From the NCBI GenBank assembly GCA_946185495.1, contig CAMHJT010000011.1, positions 1 to 34,998 on the forward strand: a stretch of 34,998 nt of DNA, read 5' to 3'. Made by a program: the position numbers and the translations under genes. The notes beneath the pieces are model-generated. The model did not search any database, had not been told where the DNA came from, and saw only the letters and a list, made by a program, of their open reading frames with translations. The stretch's first letter is position 1. Each line of letters opens with the position of its first letter. Below are positions 9,801 to 18,433 of the stretch, in pieces. The stretch is from an uncultured Clostridiaceae bacterium. GTDB lineage: Bacteria; Bacillota; Clostridia; Lachnospirales; Lachnospiraceae.

Positions 9801-12800
9801 CGTTGCAAACGGAATCTTAATTTCATAGAAGGAATCATACTTCGTGTCATGCGCGCCTGATGAACCGGTATGCGTCTTGTAATCCACCCAGTCAGCGTTT
9901 GCGTCAAACACGTCATCCGGAGAATCCGAGCTGTTCAGCCCCCAAATATCACTGCAGATATTGGTGGTAGCCATCTTATACTCAATTCCTCCCTCAGTGT
10001 AGCCAACGCATCCGTCCTCATAATTCGTATTGCCGCTTGCGTCTGCCGCCTTGAACATGGACGGCTTGCCAAGTCCCGGCTTGCCGCTCATATAGAACAG
10101 CCTGTCCACATGTGTGGTGAAGGACAACCCCATCTTCTGTCCCCAGATGGAACCGCCTGCCGAATTCTTGTTTGTCATCCCTACACTGGACGGATCCACG
10201 CTCAGCGCCAGGATCAGAGGAACATCCAGAACGCGTCCTCCGTCACTCAGCGGCCCGTCTCCCGAATTAGCCCATGTATCCGTGGTATTCACCATCTGCC
10301 AGCCCACATAAAGGTTATCGTCATCCCATGCGGCAAACAGCGCGTATGTATCCAGCACACAGTTCTCATGGCCGCCCTTCCAGTGGTTTGCCACATCCCA
10401 TGCAGCTCCCTTTGCGATCATCATCGACTCATCCCAGTCTGACGCATCTCCATCAATCGTAATAGTTGCCTGTTTTCCAACTCCGGTACCATTCGTGGAA
10501 TAGTATTTGGAAGGAAGCGTTCCGGTTCCCGCCAGCTTCGACGGGATCGTATCCTCTCTCTCATCTACTGTCTTCTTGAACTTCTTATGGTAAGTGAATG
10601 TCTGTGTCTCCTCCAGCTTATCATTTGCCGCGGTCACCTTCACAGTCACGTCCCTGTCAGCGATCTTGCCCTGGCCGATCACAACCTCTGCCGAAAGCTC
10701 TCCATCGCTGTCATTCTTGAACTCCTTTTCCGGACCACCGTCCACGGAGTAGGTTCCCCTGTTGGAATTACGGAGAATATACTTCACAACTGCAGTCTCC
10801 GTCTCAAAGGTATCACCGTCATCATACTTGCCCGCCTGCTGCACAATCGGCGTGTCACCTACAATACCGCCTTTGTACTGATATGTTACAGTGATCGTTG
10901 CTTCTGTATAAAGGCCTGTCGCGTTCTTAGGCGTTTCAACCAGCTCATAGCCAGCAAGCGACGGTACAGGCGTCTCATATTTTTTGCCCACCTCACCGGT
11001 CAGCGTCTGGTCAGGTGCAATGGACTTACCCGTCTCGCTGTCCACATACTTCACTATTACAGTACCCGTCTTTACCGGTTCAGGATCCGGTTCAGGCTCT
11101 TCTATCACAACCTTGGTAAAGCTGCCGTTACTGTAGAGCATCGGCGTGCCCTTCGTATAGTCCACGCCGGGCTGCTTCGCGGCAGGTTCCTGATTATTGC
11201 CGTCATTGAAAATGACCTTCGCGCTCGTCATCGTGGAAGGAAGGTTGTAGCCATAGGTATCCTCTCCCAGACTGGTCATCGCAGCGCCCGGCCATGCGCC
11301 ATTGTTTGTATTTCCATCTACATATGCGTAACAGTTGATCGTCGTACCCCAGCCGGACGGCTTCTTGAAATAAATATCATAGGTTCCGTCGATCACGCTC
11401 TTCTGTTTCTTAAACGTCTTGGACTCCTTGATCTGTCCATTCTTGCCTGTACCCTTCACCGTAACAGTGACGCTCTCGCCGTCCTTCAAGGTGGAGCCAA
11501 CCGTAATGGTGTCGCCGTTCTTGAAGGAGCCGGACTTGCCCTCAGAGGTCTCATAGGTGGCATCCGTCACATTCGCAGCTGTCAGCTTCACCGTCAATGT
11601 CTTCTGGAAGGTGTCTGATCCGGTTGCGGACAAAACACCGATGGAAGGCTGATCCGGATCCGGTTCTGAAGCATTGTAAACCACTGCGATCTTTCTTCCA
11701 TCCAGCTTACCGGAAATCTTGCCGCCTGAAACAGTAAAGGTTCTGCCCGAAACCTGATCCTTGTAGGTGCCGTCAGCCATGCTCGTCTCATTGTTGATAT
11801 CCGTCTCGCCGCCGAGATTGATGATACAGGTTCCTTTCGTGCCACGGTCGATCTGCAGGATCTGAGAACTTCCGTTTGGATTTCTCAATGTCTCCGGCTG
11901 TCCCTTCATAGCATTGCGGAAAAAGTTGACCGCAACCACCTCCGGCGCTTTGAACTGGTCATTGCCCTTCGCGCCGAGTACATTGTTGCCCCAGTAATTG
12001 CCGCCGGAACCATTAGAGCCGTCCGGCCTGCTATAAAACAGCGGCGTACCCTGTTTTCTGGCCGCGATCACCGCCCAGCACAGGCGGATCTGCTCATCCG
12101 TCATCCATGCGGAATCATGGTCATTGCAGTAGGTGTCATGCGATTCCACCCATGTCACCAGACTATCCGGCGTCGCATGCTGCCAATCAGAGATCGCGCC
12201 GGTTGAGAAGTTATTATCCCTGATCTTCTCCCTCAGAATATAGCCATAGCTGCTGGCAGTCATACGCATATACTCCGCATACTCCCGCTCAGGCACATTA
12301 TTTCCCTGCAGGACCTCACCATAAGTAAAGATCCTGTCCTTGTCAGAAAGGGTAATGCCATTCACGGATTCCTTGCCGGTCGCTACCGGCCAGAAATTGT
12401 TTTTCGGGCTCTTGGGATCTGTCGGATCCGAAGGAACGCCAATATGCTTCGCCGTATCATAGCGGAAGCCGTCGCAGCCACAGGCGATCAGGTCGTTCAG
12501 ATATTTAAGGAAATACTCCTGAAATCCCGGATTTTCAGTATTGACATCCGGAAGTCCGCCCATCATACCGGTTGTGCAGGCCAGACGATTACTCCAGGTC
12601 CAATCCCCGTTGTTCTGGATCTCCCTTTTTCCGTTCTCATGATACAGGTCTCCGCCTGCAGCATTATACAGATCCTGTGAAACCACAGAATAATCCGGCG
12701 ATGTATGGTTCGGAATCACGTCCACGATGACCTTGATGCCATACTTGTCCGCTTCCTCGCACATTGCCTTGAAATCATCCCTGGAACCGAGCTGATAATT

Positions 12801-13196
12801 GCCGATCTTCCAGTCTGTCGGCTGGTACTGCCACCACCAGCAGCCATCCGTTCCGTGGCTCTGGTCGCTTCCCATCAGCTTCATATTGCTATATGTATCC
12901 TTGCACTTATTCGCCGGTGATGTCTGCACCGTTGAAAATCCTGCCTCCGCGATATCCTTCATGTTCTCCTTAATCGTATTGAAGGACCAGCACCACGCAT
13001 GCAGGATCGCGCCATCCTGGATATCCTCCGTCAGATTGTGCGCCGCCGCGTTTGAAGCCGCCTCAACGCTGGCAATCTGTTCGGTGTCAATACCTGCGAT
13101 CCTGCTTACCCAGTCCACCGGGGCGCCGGTCAGCGTCATGACAGCCGCCATGCAGACTGCAAGTATCCTCTTGTAGAGCACCATCTTTTTGCTCAT
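6840..13196 (-). CDS. Secreted multidomain alpha-amylase: GH13_28-like, CBM26-like, MucBP-like, CBM74-like, MBG-like repeats, LRR_5 tail
   Basis: 2118 residues starting at the ATG at 13196, with GGAG upstream. After a signal peptide (about 1-44), the GH13 domain (about 54-510) carries D247 in GFRYDTAKHIG, E294 in YGEVLQ and D354 in ESHDTY, the AmyE-like catalytic triad. Then follow an Ig-like domain (519-600), a CBM26-like starch-binding module (602-695, YDIYFKKPSGWG), one MucBP-like repeat (709-779), another Ig-like domain (786-869), a CBM74-like module (about 886-1200, GDASDWDESMMIAKGAAWD), a five-copy TPDPEP linker, an Ig-like domain (1243-1322), three MBG-like double repeats (1346-1852), a Thr-Gln-Ala-Pro linker and a basic LRR_5 tail (about 1943-2118). 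Expected role: extracellular attack on granular starch. No LPXTG, SLH or dockerin is seen. CBM74 is assigned from remembered family motifs, without a search. Confidence 0.95.
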   Translation of the reverse strand: MSKKMVLYKRILAVCMAAVMTLTGAPVDWVSRIAGIDTEQIASVEAASNAAAHNLTEDIQDGAILHAWCWSFNTIKENMKDIAEAGFSTVQTSPANKCKDTYSNMKLMGSDQSHGTDGCWWWQYQPTDWKIGNYQLGSRDDFKAMCEEADKYGIKVIVDVIPNHTSPDYSVVSQDLYNAAGGDLYHENGKREIQNNGDWTWSNRLACTTGMMGGLPDVNTENPGFQEYFLKYLNDLIACGCDGFRYDTAKHIGVPSDPTDPKSPKNNFWPVATGKESVNGITLSDKDRIFTYGEVLQGNNVPEREYAEYMRMTASSYGYILREKIRDNNFSTGAISDWQHATPDSLVTWVESHDTYCNDHDSAWMTDEQIRLCWAVIAARKQGTPLFYSRPDGSNGSGGNYWGNNVLGAKGNDQFKAPEVVAVNFFRNAMKGQPETLRNPNGSSQILQIDRGTKGTCIINLGGETDINNETSMADGTYKDQVSGRTFTVSGGKISGKLDGRKIAVVYNASEPDPDQPSIGVLSATGSDTFQKTLTVKLTAANVTDATYETSEGKSGSFKNGDTITVGSTLKDGESVTVTVKGTGKNGQIKESKTFKKQKSVIDGTYDIYFKKPSGWGTTINCYAYVDGNTNNGAWPGAAMTSLGEDTYGYNLPSTMTSAKVIFNDGNNQEPAAKQPGVDYTKGTPMLYSNGSFTKVVIEEPEPDPEPVKTGTVIVKYVDSETGKSIAPDQTLTGEVGKKYETPVPSLAGYELVETPKNATGLYTEATITVTYQYKGGIVGDTPIVQQAGKYDDGDTFETETAVVKYILRNSNRGTYSVDGGPEKEFKNDSDGELSAEVVIGQGKIADRDVTVKVTAANDKLEETQTFTYHKKFKKTVDEREDTIPSKLAGTGTLPSKYYSTNGTGVGKQATITIDGDASDWDESMMIAKGAAWDVANHWKGGHENCVLDTYALFAAWDDDNLYVGWQMVNTTDTWANSGDGPLSDGGRVLDVPLILALSVDPSSVGMTNKNSAGGSIWGQKMGLSFTTHVDRLFYMSGKPGLGKPSMFKAADASGNTNYEDGCVGYTEGGIEYKMATTNICSDIWGLNSSDSPDDVFDANADWVDYKTHTGSSGAHDTKYDSFYEIKIPFATLGITKSQLESNGIGAMLVATRGESALDCVPFDPTMIDNATGDYTADPSTSAEKDDEDVVTVPLAQIGKAGSFVPTPTPDPEPTPDPEPTPDPEPTPDPEPTPDPEPSDALELNFGADRSAPQAVGTALHLIAEAKGGTAPYTYEFYVDDTKLDADGSDKAYTFRKSGNPLLMCTVTDSKGNSVTSAKYYEVVGESEDDPNPDPDDKDDQKGGTIKASDVQVQAEGLTYNGRELTPAVTVTVKGQKLSAGTDYLVSYVNNIDAAEYNSASAPTVIIKGIGDYTGTVTRTFTIAAAGSAPAGAPNEVLVAGAGQKVVGDITLSTGWQWIAADSRKELKAGEQVTATAVYVGADGGNYATRSVQVQIMKAGDDSQPQTDPDSQTEHTTSNNLVNAVLTLSTDSMVYNGKEQKPSVTVILSGKKLTENTDYKVYYVNNIHAASASDADAPKVVVVGVGSYTGSISKSFSIKADTNTPTGAPASTVTASENAVIVGDIPLADGWQWNTADLTKELKPGEEVTATAIYTGVDQANYETKVMTIKITKPADGQGGSTETPGDQTGADTPAVEITDISAADVRVANSAVYSGLEQRPPVTVALDGRFLVENADYKLYYTRNINVADKAAENAPTVTVYGIGAYKGTVTRTFTIAPANVNPLGAPEAYLTATADQNVVGDIILGTNWKWMDSDITKELKAGEMITVTAVYMGADRMNYARNSVMVSIFKAGSSAGTDPAQTTEQAPATEAPTTQAPATEAPTTQAPATETPVQAATTEKPRSQVTTEQATEEAVVTEEEDGESGALEEGDEIEDKGSNAVFVITDENTVEYAMPMQNKSNVVVPNTVTKEGQTYKVTSIAEEAFAGNKTMKSVVIGNNITSIGSSAFEGCTNLTKVQLGSKLTKIDAKAFYKCKKLKTVTIPASVSKIGKYAFYGCKNLKRITIKTKKLNKNKVGVKAFKGIYSKAVIKVPAAKVNSYKAMLKSRGAGSKVKVKK
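9484..9573 (-). repeat. Five tandem 18-base repeats encoding a TPDPEP linker
   Basis: The plus-strand unit GGTTCAGGATCCGGTGTC occurs five times head to tail with a few silent changes, encoding five TPDPEP copies that join the CBM74-like module to the next Ig-like domain. Pro-Asp-Pro-Glu linkers are stiff and acidic, unlike the Gly-Ser-Thr linker at the same place in the first amylase. Confidence 0.95.
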
Positions 13197-13437
13197 AGTC
13201 TTATTCTCCTTTTCTGGTTATTGTAGTCATCAGGTTATCATCAGGCAGAAAAATCATGATCTCCTGCCAGCCACACGCTGCGAATCCGCTTACTCATCAG
13301 GCCGTTCCGCCAGCGATTCAGTGAAACAGGCGGAAGCTGCAATCACCAGTACAGTTCCCGCGCTTGTCCTGCTTCGAGGACCACTCCCCCCTTTCTTCCC
13401 GGACACATATGATACAACCCCTCTACTACCTACTATC

Positions 13438-13465
13438 ATTATATGAAAAATATCAATTGCTTCAA
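13438..13465 (-). promoter_or_regulatory. Predicted promoter of the second amylase
   Basis: On the minus strand, TTGAAG (13460-13465), a 16-base spacer and TATAAT (13438-13443). The leader to the ATG at 13196 would be about 235 nt. In the 13197-13611 gap I see this promoter, the leader, and the terminator of rlmB; no gene is supported. Confidence 0.6.
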
Positions 13466-13502
13466 TTGACAATTCAGACAATTAAATCTGACTATTTGTA
13501 CA

Positions 13503-13535
13503 AAAAAGAAAAGGCAGGAACAAATGATTCCTGCC
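13503..13535 (-). terminator. Rho-independent terminator after rlmB
   Basis: GGCAGGAA (13513-13520) pairs with TTCCTGCC (13528-13535) across a 7-base loop; on the minus strand the stem is followed by TTTTCTTTTTTG. It lies about 75 bases after the rlmB stop and ends the housekeeping transcript before the second amylase. Confidence 0.85.
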
Positions 13536-13611
13536 CTTTTGTTGAGATTTCACACCCGTTTTTGACGTATCTTTCAATTTTACACCTTGTTTTTGTTAGT
13601 ATTGCACAACA

Positions 13612-14358
13612 TTATTTTTGATATTTTCTCTGCCGCACAATCTCATACGCCAGAACACCGGCGGCCACCGACGCATTCAGGGAATCGATATCCCCGTGCA
13701 TTGGAATAGAAGCAACATAATCACACTTCTCCCTCACGAGGCGGCTGACGCCGCTTCCCTCATTTCCGATCACCAGGCCGATAGGACCGGTCAGGTTCTG
13801 ACGGTACATCACCTCTCCCCCCATGTCAGCGCATACAAACCAGATTCCCTTCTCCTTCAGCTCCTCCATGGTCTTGCCGAGGTTTGTCACCTTCGCAACC
13901 GGCGTATAATTCACCGCGCCCGCCGAAGCCCTTACCGCAGCTGCCGTCAGTCCGGCCGCCCTCCTCTTGGGTATGATCACGCCATGCGCCCCGCACAGGT
14001 TCGCCGTGCGGATGATCGCCCCCAGATTATGCGGATCCTCGATCTCATCCAGAAGAAAGAGAAACGGCTCCTCTCCCCTGCTCTTTGCGATTTCCAGGAT
14101 ATCCTTCACCTCAGCATACGCATAGGCAGCAGTCTGCGCGATCACGCCCTGGTGCTTCCCGGTGGCGGACATCTGATCCAGCCTCTCCTTCGACACATAA
14201 TTGATCATGCAGCCCTGCTTTCCCGCCAGCCTTCGTATCGTATTAATGGCACCATCATGGCAGCCATCCTGAATATACAGCTTGTCCACAGTCTTTCCGG
14301 CGCGAAATGCCTCCGTCACCGCATTGCGCCCTTCCACTGTGTATTCCTCATATCTCAT
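13612..14358 (-). CDS. rlmB: 23S rRNA (guanosine-2'-O-)-methyltransferase RlmB (SpoU/TrmH family)
   Basis: A 248-residue SpoU-family (SPOUT) enzyme. The N-terminal substrate-binding part (EGRNAVTEAF) precedes the knotted methyltransferase domain, with motif 1 DPHNLGAIIRTA, motif 2 GLVIGNEGSGVSRLV and motif 3 SLNASVAAGVLAYEIVR. RlmB methylates the ribose of G2251 in 23S rRNA (E. coli numbering) using S-adenosylmethionine. Its length is typical. The ATG at 14358 has AAGGAG 8 bases upstream, inside the end of mrnC, and the two genes overlap by 11 bases, so they are probably co-translated. The order cysS-mrnC-rlmB is common in Firmicutes. Another TrmH-type rRNA or tRNA target cannot be excluded from sequence alone. 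Confidence 0.95.
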   Translation of the reverse strand: MRYEEYTVEGRNAVTEAFRAGKTVDKLYIQDGCHDGAINTIRRLAGKQGCMINYVSKERLDQMSATGKHQGVIAQTAAYAYAEVKDILEIAKSRGEEPFLFLLDEIEDPHNLGAIIRTANLCGAHGVIIPKRRAAGLTAAAVRASAGAVNYTPVAKVTNLGKTMEELKEKGIWFVCADMGGEVMYRQNLTGPIGLVIGNEGSGVSRLVREKCDYVASIPMHGDIDSLNASVAAGVLAYEIVRQRKYQK

Positions 14359-14803
14359 GTCTGCTATCTCCTTCTTCCAACGCCTCCAGGCACATTTTTA
14401 CCACGTCAACCAGCCTGTCAAAATCCTCCTTTAGATACAGATAGCCGAGCACTGCCTCCAGCCCGGTGGCGTTCCGGTAATCCGACCTTGATGCATTCTT
14501 CGCCTTACTGTAAGGGTTGGCGTTTCTCCCCCGCCTGTAGACAGCCTGCTCCTCCTCCGTCAACTGGCCGAGGACAGCCAGAACCATTTTCGACTGTGCC
14601 GGCGCACACACGATCCTGCTCACTTCCCTGTGGTATTTATTCGCCTGCTTATTCACCCTGCCAACCTCAATGGTTCTGACCATCAGGTCAAACACACCGT
14701 CCCCGATATAGGCCAGCGCCAGCGGCGAGTACTGCTCCGCCGCGCCGTGCCTGATCTGAAACTGTTCCTTAAAATAGGCAAATCCTTTTATTTCCTCTTC
14801 CAC
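14348..14803 (-). CDS. mrnC: Mini-ribonuclease III
   Basis: A 151-residue RNase III catalytic domain without the double-stranded RNA-binding domain, as in Mini-III. The signature ALAYIGDGVFDLMVR holds the catalytic acidic residues, and RNATGLEAVLGYLYL is the second conserved block. In Bacillus subtilis the enzyme matures the 3' and 5' ends of 23S rRNA, which suits its place beside the 23S methyltransferase rlmB. The start is a GTG at 14803 preceded by AAGG inside the 3' end of cysS. It overlaps cysS by 16 bases and rlmB by 11, so translation is probably coupled. Confidence 0.94.
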   Translation of the reverse strand: MEEEIKGFAYFKEQFQIRHGAAEQYSPLALAYIGDGVFDLMVRTIEVGRVNKQANKYHREVSRIVCAPAQSKMVLAVLGQLTEEEQAVYRRGRNANPYSKAKNASRSDYRNATGLEAVLGYLYLKEDFDRLVDVVKMCLEALEEGDSRHEI

Positions 14804-16194
14804 TTCACACCTTCTCTTGTATCCTCCAGCAGAATGCCCTCCGCGGCAAGCTGGTTTCTGATTTCGTCCGCCCTCGCGAAATCTTTCGCCTTCCTGGCAG
14901 CCTGTCTCTCAGCGATCAGCGCCTCAATCTTGTCATCCAGCAGCTCTTCTTTTACCTCTGTCTGGATGCCCAGAATATCACAGAGTTTTCCGATCTTCTC
15001 ATATACTTCAGAGATGACTGCCTTTGCCGACGTTTCCTTAAGGCCGGTATTCGCCAGCTTCACCATCTCGAAGATCACCGAGATCGCGTCAGCCGTATTC
15101 AGGTCGTCCTCCATCGCCTGTTCAAACCGGTTCACATATTCCTGTACACGAGAAGACAATTCCTGTTCCTTCTGATCCAGTTCCCTGTCCTCAGCCTTTG
15201 CCAGCAAATCCGAAAGGCGTCCCATCGCATTCAAGATCCGCTCCAGCGAGGACTTCGCGGATTCCACCAGCTGGTCCGAGAAATTCAGCGGGCTTCTATA
15301 ATGCGCGCTCAGGATAAAGAAACGGATCACCTGCAGCGGATATTTTTCCCCGATCTCCCGAATCGTAAAGAAATTGCCGAGGGATTTGGACATCTTCTCG
15401 CCATCTATCCTCAAAAATCCATTGTGCATCCAGTATCTCGCAAATTCCACCCCGTTCGCCGCCTCGCTCTGCGCAATCTCATTTTCATGGTGCGGAAAGA
15501 TCAGATCCTCGCCGCCCGCGTGGATATCGATAATATTGCCAATATACTTCCTTGACATCACCGAGCATTCCAGATGCCAGCCCGGTCTGCCCTCTCCCCA
15601 GGGAGACGGCCAGCAGGGCTCGCCCTCCTTCTTCGGCTTCCACAGCACAAAGTCCAGCGCGTCCTCCTTCTCCTGTTCGCCTGCCACCTGGATTGAACGA
15701 TGACCCGCCTCCAGATCGTCAATGTTTTTTCCGGACAGCTTTCCATACCCCGGAAAGCTCCTCGTCCGGAAATACACCGTTCCATTCACCTCATAGGCAA
15801 AACCCTTGTCGATCAGCGTCCGGATCATCTCGATCATATCCGGTATCTCCTCCGTCGCCTTGGGATGCACCGTCGCCTCCATGACATTCAGCTCCTGCAT
15901 ATCCTTCTTTACCTCGCGGATGAAGCGTTCTGAAATATCAGAAGACGGAACCCCTTCCTCCAGGGCTCTCCGTATGATCTTGTCATCCACATCCGTAAAA
16001 TTGGACACATAATTGACGTCATACCCCTTGTACAGCAGATATCTCCGAAGTGTATCGAACACGATCATCGGCCTCGCGTTTCCGATATGGATATAGTCAT
16101 ATACCGTCGGCCCGCACACATAAATGCCAACCTTGTTTTCTTCTATAGGAACAAACTCCTCTTTTTTTCTGGTCATCGTATTATAGATCTTCAT
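14788..16194 (-). CDS. cysS: Cysteinyl-tRNA synthetase
   Basis: A class I aminoacyl-tRNA synthetase that charges tRNA-Cys. The N-terminal CGPTVYDYIHIGNARP holds the zinc-binding Cys and the HIGH-type motif (HIGN), ECSVMSRKYIG and GGEDLIFPHHENEIAQ hold further zinc and active-site residues, and KMSKSLGNF is the KMSKS loop. The C-terminal region is helical. The longest frame begins at a TTG at 16206, only one base after GGAGG. I prefer the ATG at 16194 (MKIYNTMTRKK), 13 bases after that site and matching the usual family N-terminus, giving 468 residues. No T-box leader fits in the 68-base gap after ispF, so it is probably transcribed from upstream. Confidence 0.96.
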   Translation of the reverse strand: MKIYNTMTRKKEEFVPIEENKVGIYVCGPTVYDYIHIGNARPMIVFDTLRRYLLYKGYDVNYVSNFTDVDDKIIRRALEEGVPSSDISERFIREVKKDMQELNVMEATVHPKATEEIPDMIEMIRTLIDKGFAYEVNGTVYFRTRSFPGYGKLSGKNIDDLEAGHRSIQVAGEQEKEDALDFVLWKPKKEGEPCWPSPWGEGRPGWHLECSVMSRKYIGNIIDIHAGGEDLIFPHHENEIAQSEAANGVEFARYWMHNGFLRIDGEKMSKSLGNFFTIREIGEKYPLQVIRFFILSAHYRSPLNFSDQLVESAKSSLERILNAMGRLSDLLAKAEDRELDQKEQELSSRVQEYVNRFEQAMEDDLNTADAISVIFEMVKLANTGLKETSAKAVISEVYEKIGKLCDILGIQTEVKEELLDDKIEALIAERQAARKAKDFARADEIRNQLAAEGILLEDTREGVKWKRK

Positions 16195-16262
16195 ATTCTG
16201 TTCCAAACCTCCGCCTATTCATTCACATATTCCGGCAGCTTCAGCGCCTGTCATTCCCGTCC

Positions 16263-16835
16263 TCAATCCTGCTTCTCCTGTGCCGGACAGCCCTTGCAGC
16301 CCCCACAGTCCTCGCACGACGCGAACGAGTCCGGTTCCACGGGCTCCACATACCTGTAGTTATCCACCGTCTCCAGCAGGCAGACCGCCTGCGCGCTGAT
16401 TCCCTCGCCGCTTCCGGTAAATCCAAGCCCCTCCTCCGTGGTTGCCTTGATGTTAACCTGGTCCACCGTAAGCCCAAGCGCCTCCGAGATCGCAACAACC
16501 ATATCCGGAAGAAATGGCGCAAGCTTCGGACGCTGCGCGATCACAGTCGCGTCAATATTGCTGATGACATACTGCCTCTCGTCAAGCAGCCCCTTCACAT
16601 GCCGGAGCAGGCCGATACTGTCCGCCCCCTTATAGGCCTCATCCGAATCCGGAAAATGCTTTCCGATATCGCCAAGGGCGGCAGCGCCCAGAAGCGCATC
16701 CATGATCGCGTGTGTCAGCACATCCGCGTCCGAATGTCCGAGCAGTCCCTTTTCATAAGGAATATTAACTCCACCAAGGATCAGTTTCCTTCCCTCCACC
16801 AGTTTGTGTACATCATATCCTGTTCCTATCCGCAT
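16263..16835 (-). CDS. ispF: 2-C-methyl-D-erythritol 2,4-cyclodiphosphate synthase with a Cys-rich C-terminal extension
   Basis: IspF catalyses formation of the cyclic diphosphate in the methylerythritol phosphate pathway of isoprenoid synthesis. Family motifs are complete: [11 protein letters not shown] (metal ligands D and H), [28 protein letters not shown], and [17 protein letters not shown] near the end. The family is usually about 155-160 residues, but this protein has 190. The extra 30 residues end in [10 protein letters not shown], four Cys each three residues apart. The ATG at 16835 has AGGAG 7 bases upstream and overlaps the end of pepD by 10 bases, so the pair is probably translationally coupled. 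The tail may bind metal or be redox-active; that is inference. Confidence 0.95.
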   Translation of the reverse strand: MRIGTGYDVHKLVEGRKLILGGVNIPYEKGLLGHSDADVLTHAIMDALLGAAALGDIGKHFPDSDEAYKGADSIGLLRHVKGLLDERQYVISNIDATVIAQRPKLAPFLPDMVVAISEALGLTVDQVNIKATTEEGLGFTGSGEGISAQAVCLLETVDNYRYVEPVEPDSFASCEDCGGCKGCPAQEKQD

Positions 16836-18319
16836 TCCGTTTCTCCTTTCTTTTTAAAAGATTCATAGTGGATTGCCTGTAACAGCTCCAGCAAAAATTC
16901 GTATACCCGCTTTACAGATGCCACATCCATCCGTTCAGACGTTGTATGGATATCCAATATATCAGGCCCCATGGAAATGCAATCAAGCTCCGCGATCTTT
17001 CCGGCCAGCAGCCCGCACTCCAGGCCGGCGTGGATTCCCGTCACCTCCGGCTTTCTGCCATACAGCTCTTCAAACACAGACACAGCCCTCGTCCGCAGCA
17101 CCGATTCCTCCCTGTACTCCCAGGCAGGATAATCTCCCTGCCGGATCGTGGAACCGCCCCCGGCCGCAACGATCTCCTCCACCGTGGCAGCCAGTTCTCC
17201 CTTTTCCTCCGCCATGCTGCTCCTCACGGAATACTGAAGAAAAAGGTGATCGTGTTCAAGCCGCATAATACCCAAATTCAGAGAGGTCTGTACCAGGCCT
17301 CTGACATTCCCGCTCATCGCCTGCACGCCATTGGGAAGTGAGTGAAGCAGTTCTGCCAGCTTGACAGCTGCCTTCCGGCTAATCCCGTTCCGTTTCTCCG
17401 TTTTCCCTGTTTCACGCATGGAAATCTCCAGCTCCGGATCCGTCCCGTCATACTGCTCCCGAAGCCTCCCCGTAATCCGGCAAAGCCTCTCTTTAATCTG
17501 TTCCCCCTCTCCGGAAGGAATTCCAATCTCCGCCCAGGCGGTTACCGGAATCGCGTTATCCTTATTTCCGCCCTCCATGGCGCAAACTACAGGATCCACA
17601 CCGTTGAATAATTCTCTCAGCACATTACCGAGAAGAAAAATGGCGTTGGCACGACCCTTATGGATCTCGCAGCCGGAATGTCCGCCCGTCAGCCCGCTGA
17701 CCGTAAGCCTGTACCAGTCCCGTTCCCCTGACTGCTCCCTTTCAACCGGAATCCGGGAGATCAGGGACACGCCGCCTGCACAGGAGGTGAGAAAGATCCC
17801 CTCCTCCTCCGAGTCCAGGTTGATCATACGGCGGCCGTTCAGCATGGACAGGTCAATCTCCCTCGCCCCCTCCATGCCGACCTCCTCCGACACCGTGATC
17901 ACACATTCCAGCGGCGGATGCGGAATGTCCGCATTTTCCGCGATTGCCAGCATATAGGCAACCGCGATCCCGTCATCTCCTCCCAGGGTGGAATCCTCTG
18001 CATATACATAAGCCCCGTCTGTCGCAAGCCTCAATCCCTCCCGTTCCATATCAAGGTCAGAGTCCTCGCGCTTTTCACACACCATATCCATGTGTCCCTG
18101 CAGGATCAGGGGGTCGTCATCCTCGTACCCGGCGCTGGCCGGAATAAACAAGATCACGTTGCCAAGCTTATCCTGCACTGCCCGAAGCCCATGAGAACCC
18201 GCAAACTTCATGAGATAATCGCTGATCTGTTGTTCATGGTAGGACCCATGGGGTATGGCGCAGATCTGTTCAAAATAGTAAAACACCCTTTCCGGTTCCA
18301 ATCCAGACAATATACTCAT
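16826..18319 (-). CDS. pepD: Aminoacyl-histidine dipeptidase (PepD-type, peptidase family M20C)
   Basis: A cytosolic di-zinc dipeptidase that releases amino acids from Xaa-His and other dipeptides. Motifs of the family are present: LQGHMDMV (zinc His and catalytic Asp), [13 protein letters not shown] (bridging Asp), SEEVGMEGA (catalytic Glu pair), NLDSEEEG, and HAGLECGLL with a further zinc ligand near the C-terminus. The longest frame begins at 18358, but AAGGAG stands 7 bases before the ATG at 18319 ([13 protein letters not shown]), which also matches the usual N-terminus. I use that start, giving 497 residues. It overlaps ispF by 10 bases. The 114-base gap behind argJ contains the interspersed repeat described separately. 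Confidence 0.93.
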   Translation of the reverse strand: MSILSGLEPERVFYYFEQICAIPHGSYHEQQISDYLMKFAGSHGLRAVQDKLGNVILFIPASAGYEDDDPLILQGHMDMVCEKREDSDLDMEREGLRLATDGAYVYAEDSTLGGDDGIAVAYMLAIAENADIPHPPLECVITVSEEVGMEGAREIDLSMLNGRRMINLDSEEEGIFLTSCAGGVSLISRIPVEREQSGERDWYRLTVSGLTGGHSGCEIHKGRANAIFLLGNVLRELFNGVDPVVCAMEGGNKDNAIPVTAWAEIGIPSGEGEQIKERLCRITGRLREQYDGTDPELEISMRETGKTEKRNGISRKAAVKLAELLHSLPNGVQAMSGNVRGLVQTSLNLGIMRLEHDHLFLQYSVRSSMAEEKGELAATVEEIVAAGGGSTIRQGDYPAWEYREESVLRTRAVSVFEELYGRKPEVTGIHAGLECGLLAGKIAELDCISMGPDILDIHTTSERMDVASVKRVYEFLLELLQAIHYESFKKKGETECG

Positions 18320-18373
18320 CTTTACTCTCCTTAACGTATTTATTTCGTAACTACTCAATATCTCATGTACAAA

Positions 18374-18406
18374 CCGATCGAGAAAGTGTATCGTTTCGCA
18401 AACATC
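18374..18406. repeat. Interspersed 33-base repeat, copy B
   Basis: CCGATCGAGAAAGTGTATCG followed by TTTCGCAAACATC matches 33336-33368 with about four differences, including 17 identical bases in a row at the end (ATCGTTTCGCAAACATC). Both copies lie directly upstream of genes but in opposite orientation relative to them. On the minus strand a weaker second version (ACATGAGATATTGAGTAG, then TTACGAAA) follows. Confidence 0.6.
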
Positions 18407-18433
18407 CGATTGTTATCTGTGGTATCCGTTTCC

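Noticed and set aside
10587-11618. 343-codon plus-strand frame inside the second amylase
   Set aside because: It is antisense to a continuous multidomain amylase and rich in Arg, Leu and His, as expected of a shadow frame; no family motif.
13290-13481. 63-codon minus-strand frame upstream of the second amylase
   Set aside because: Its start codon lies upstream of the predicted promoter and no ribosome site is seen; it is most likely chance reading through the leader.
16195-16262. T-box leader in front of cysS
   Set aside because: The gap is only 68 bases and has neither the conserved T-box sequence nor a terminator.
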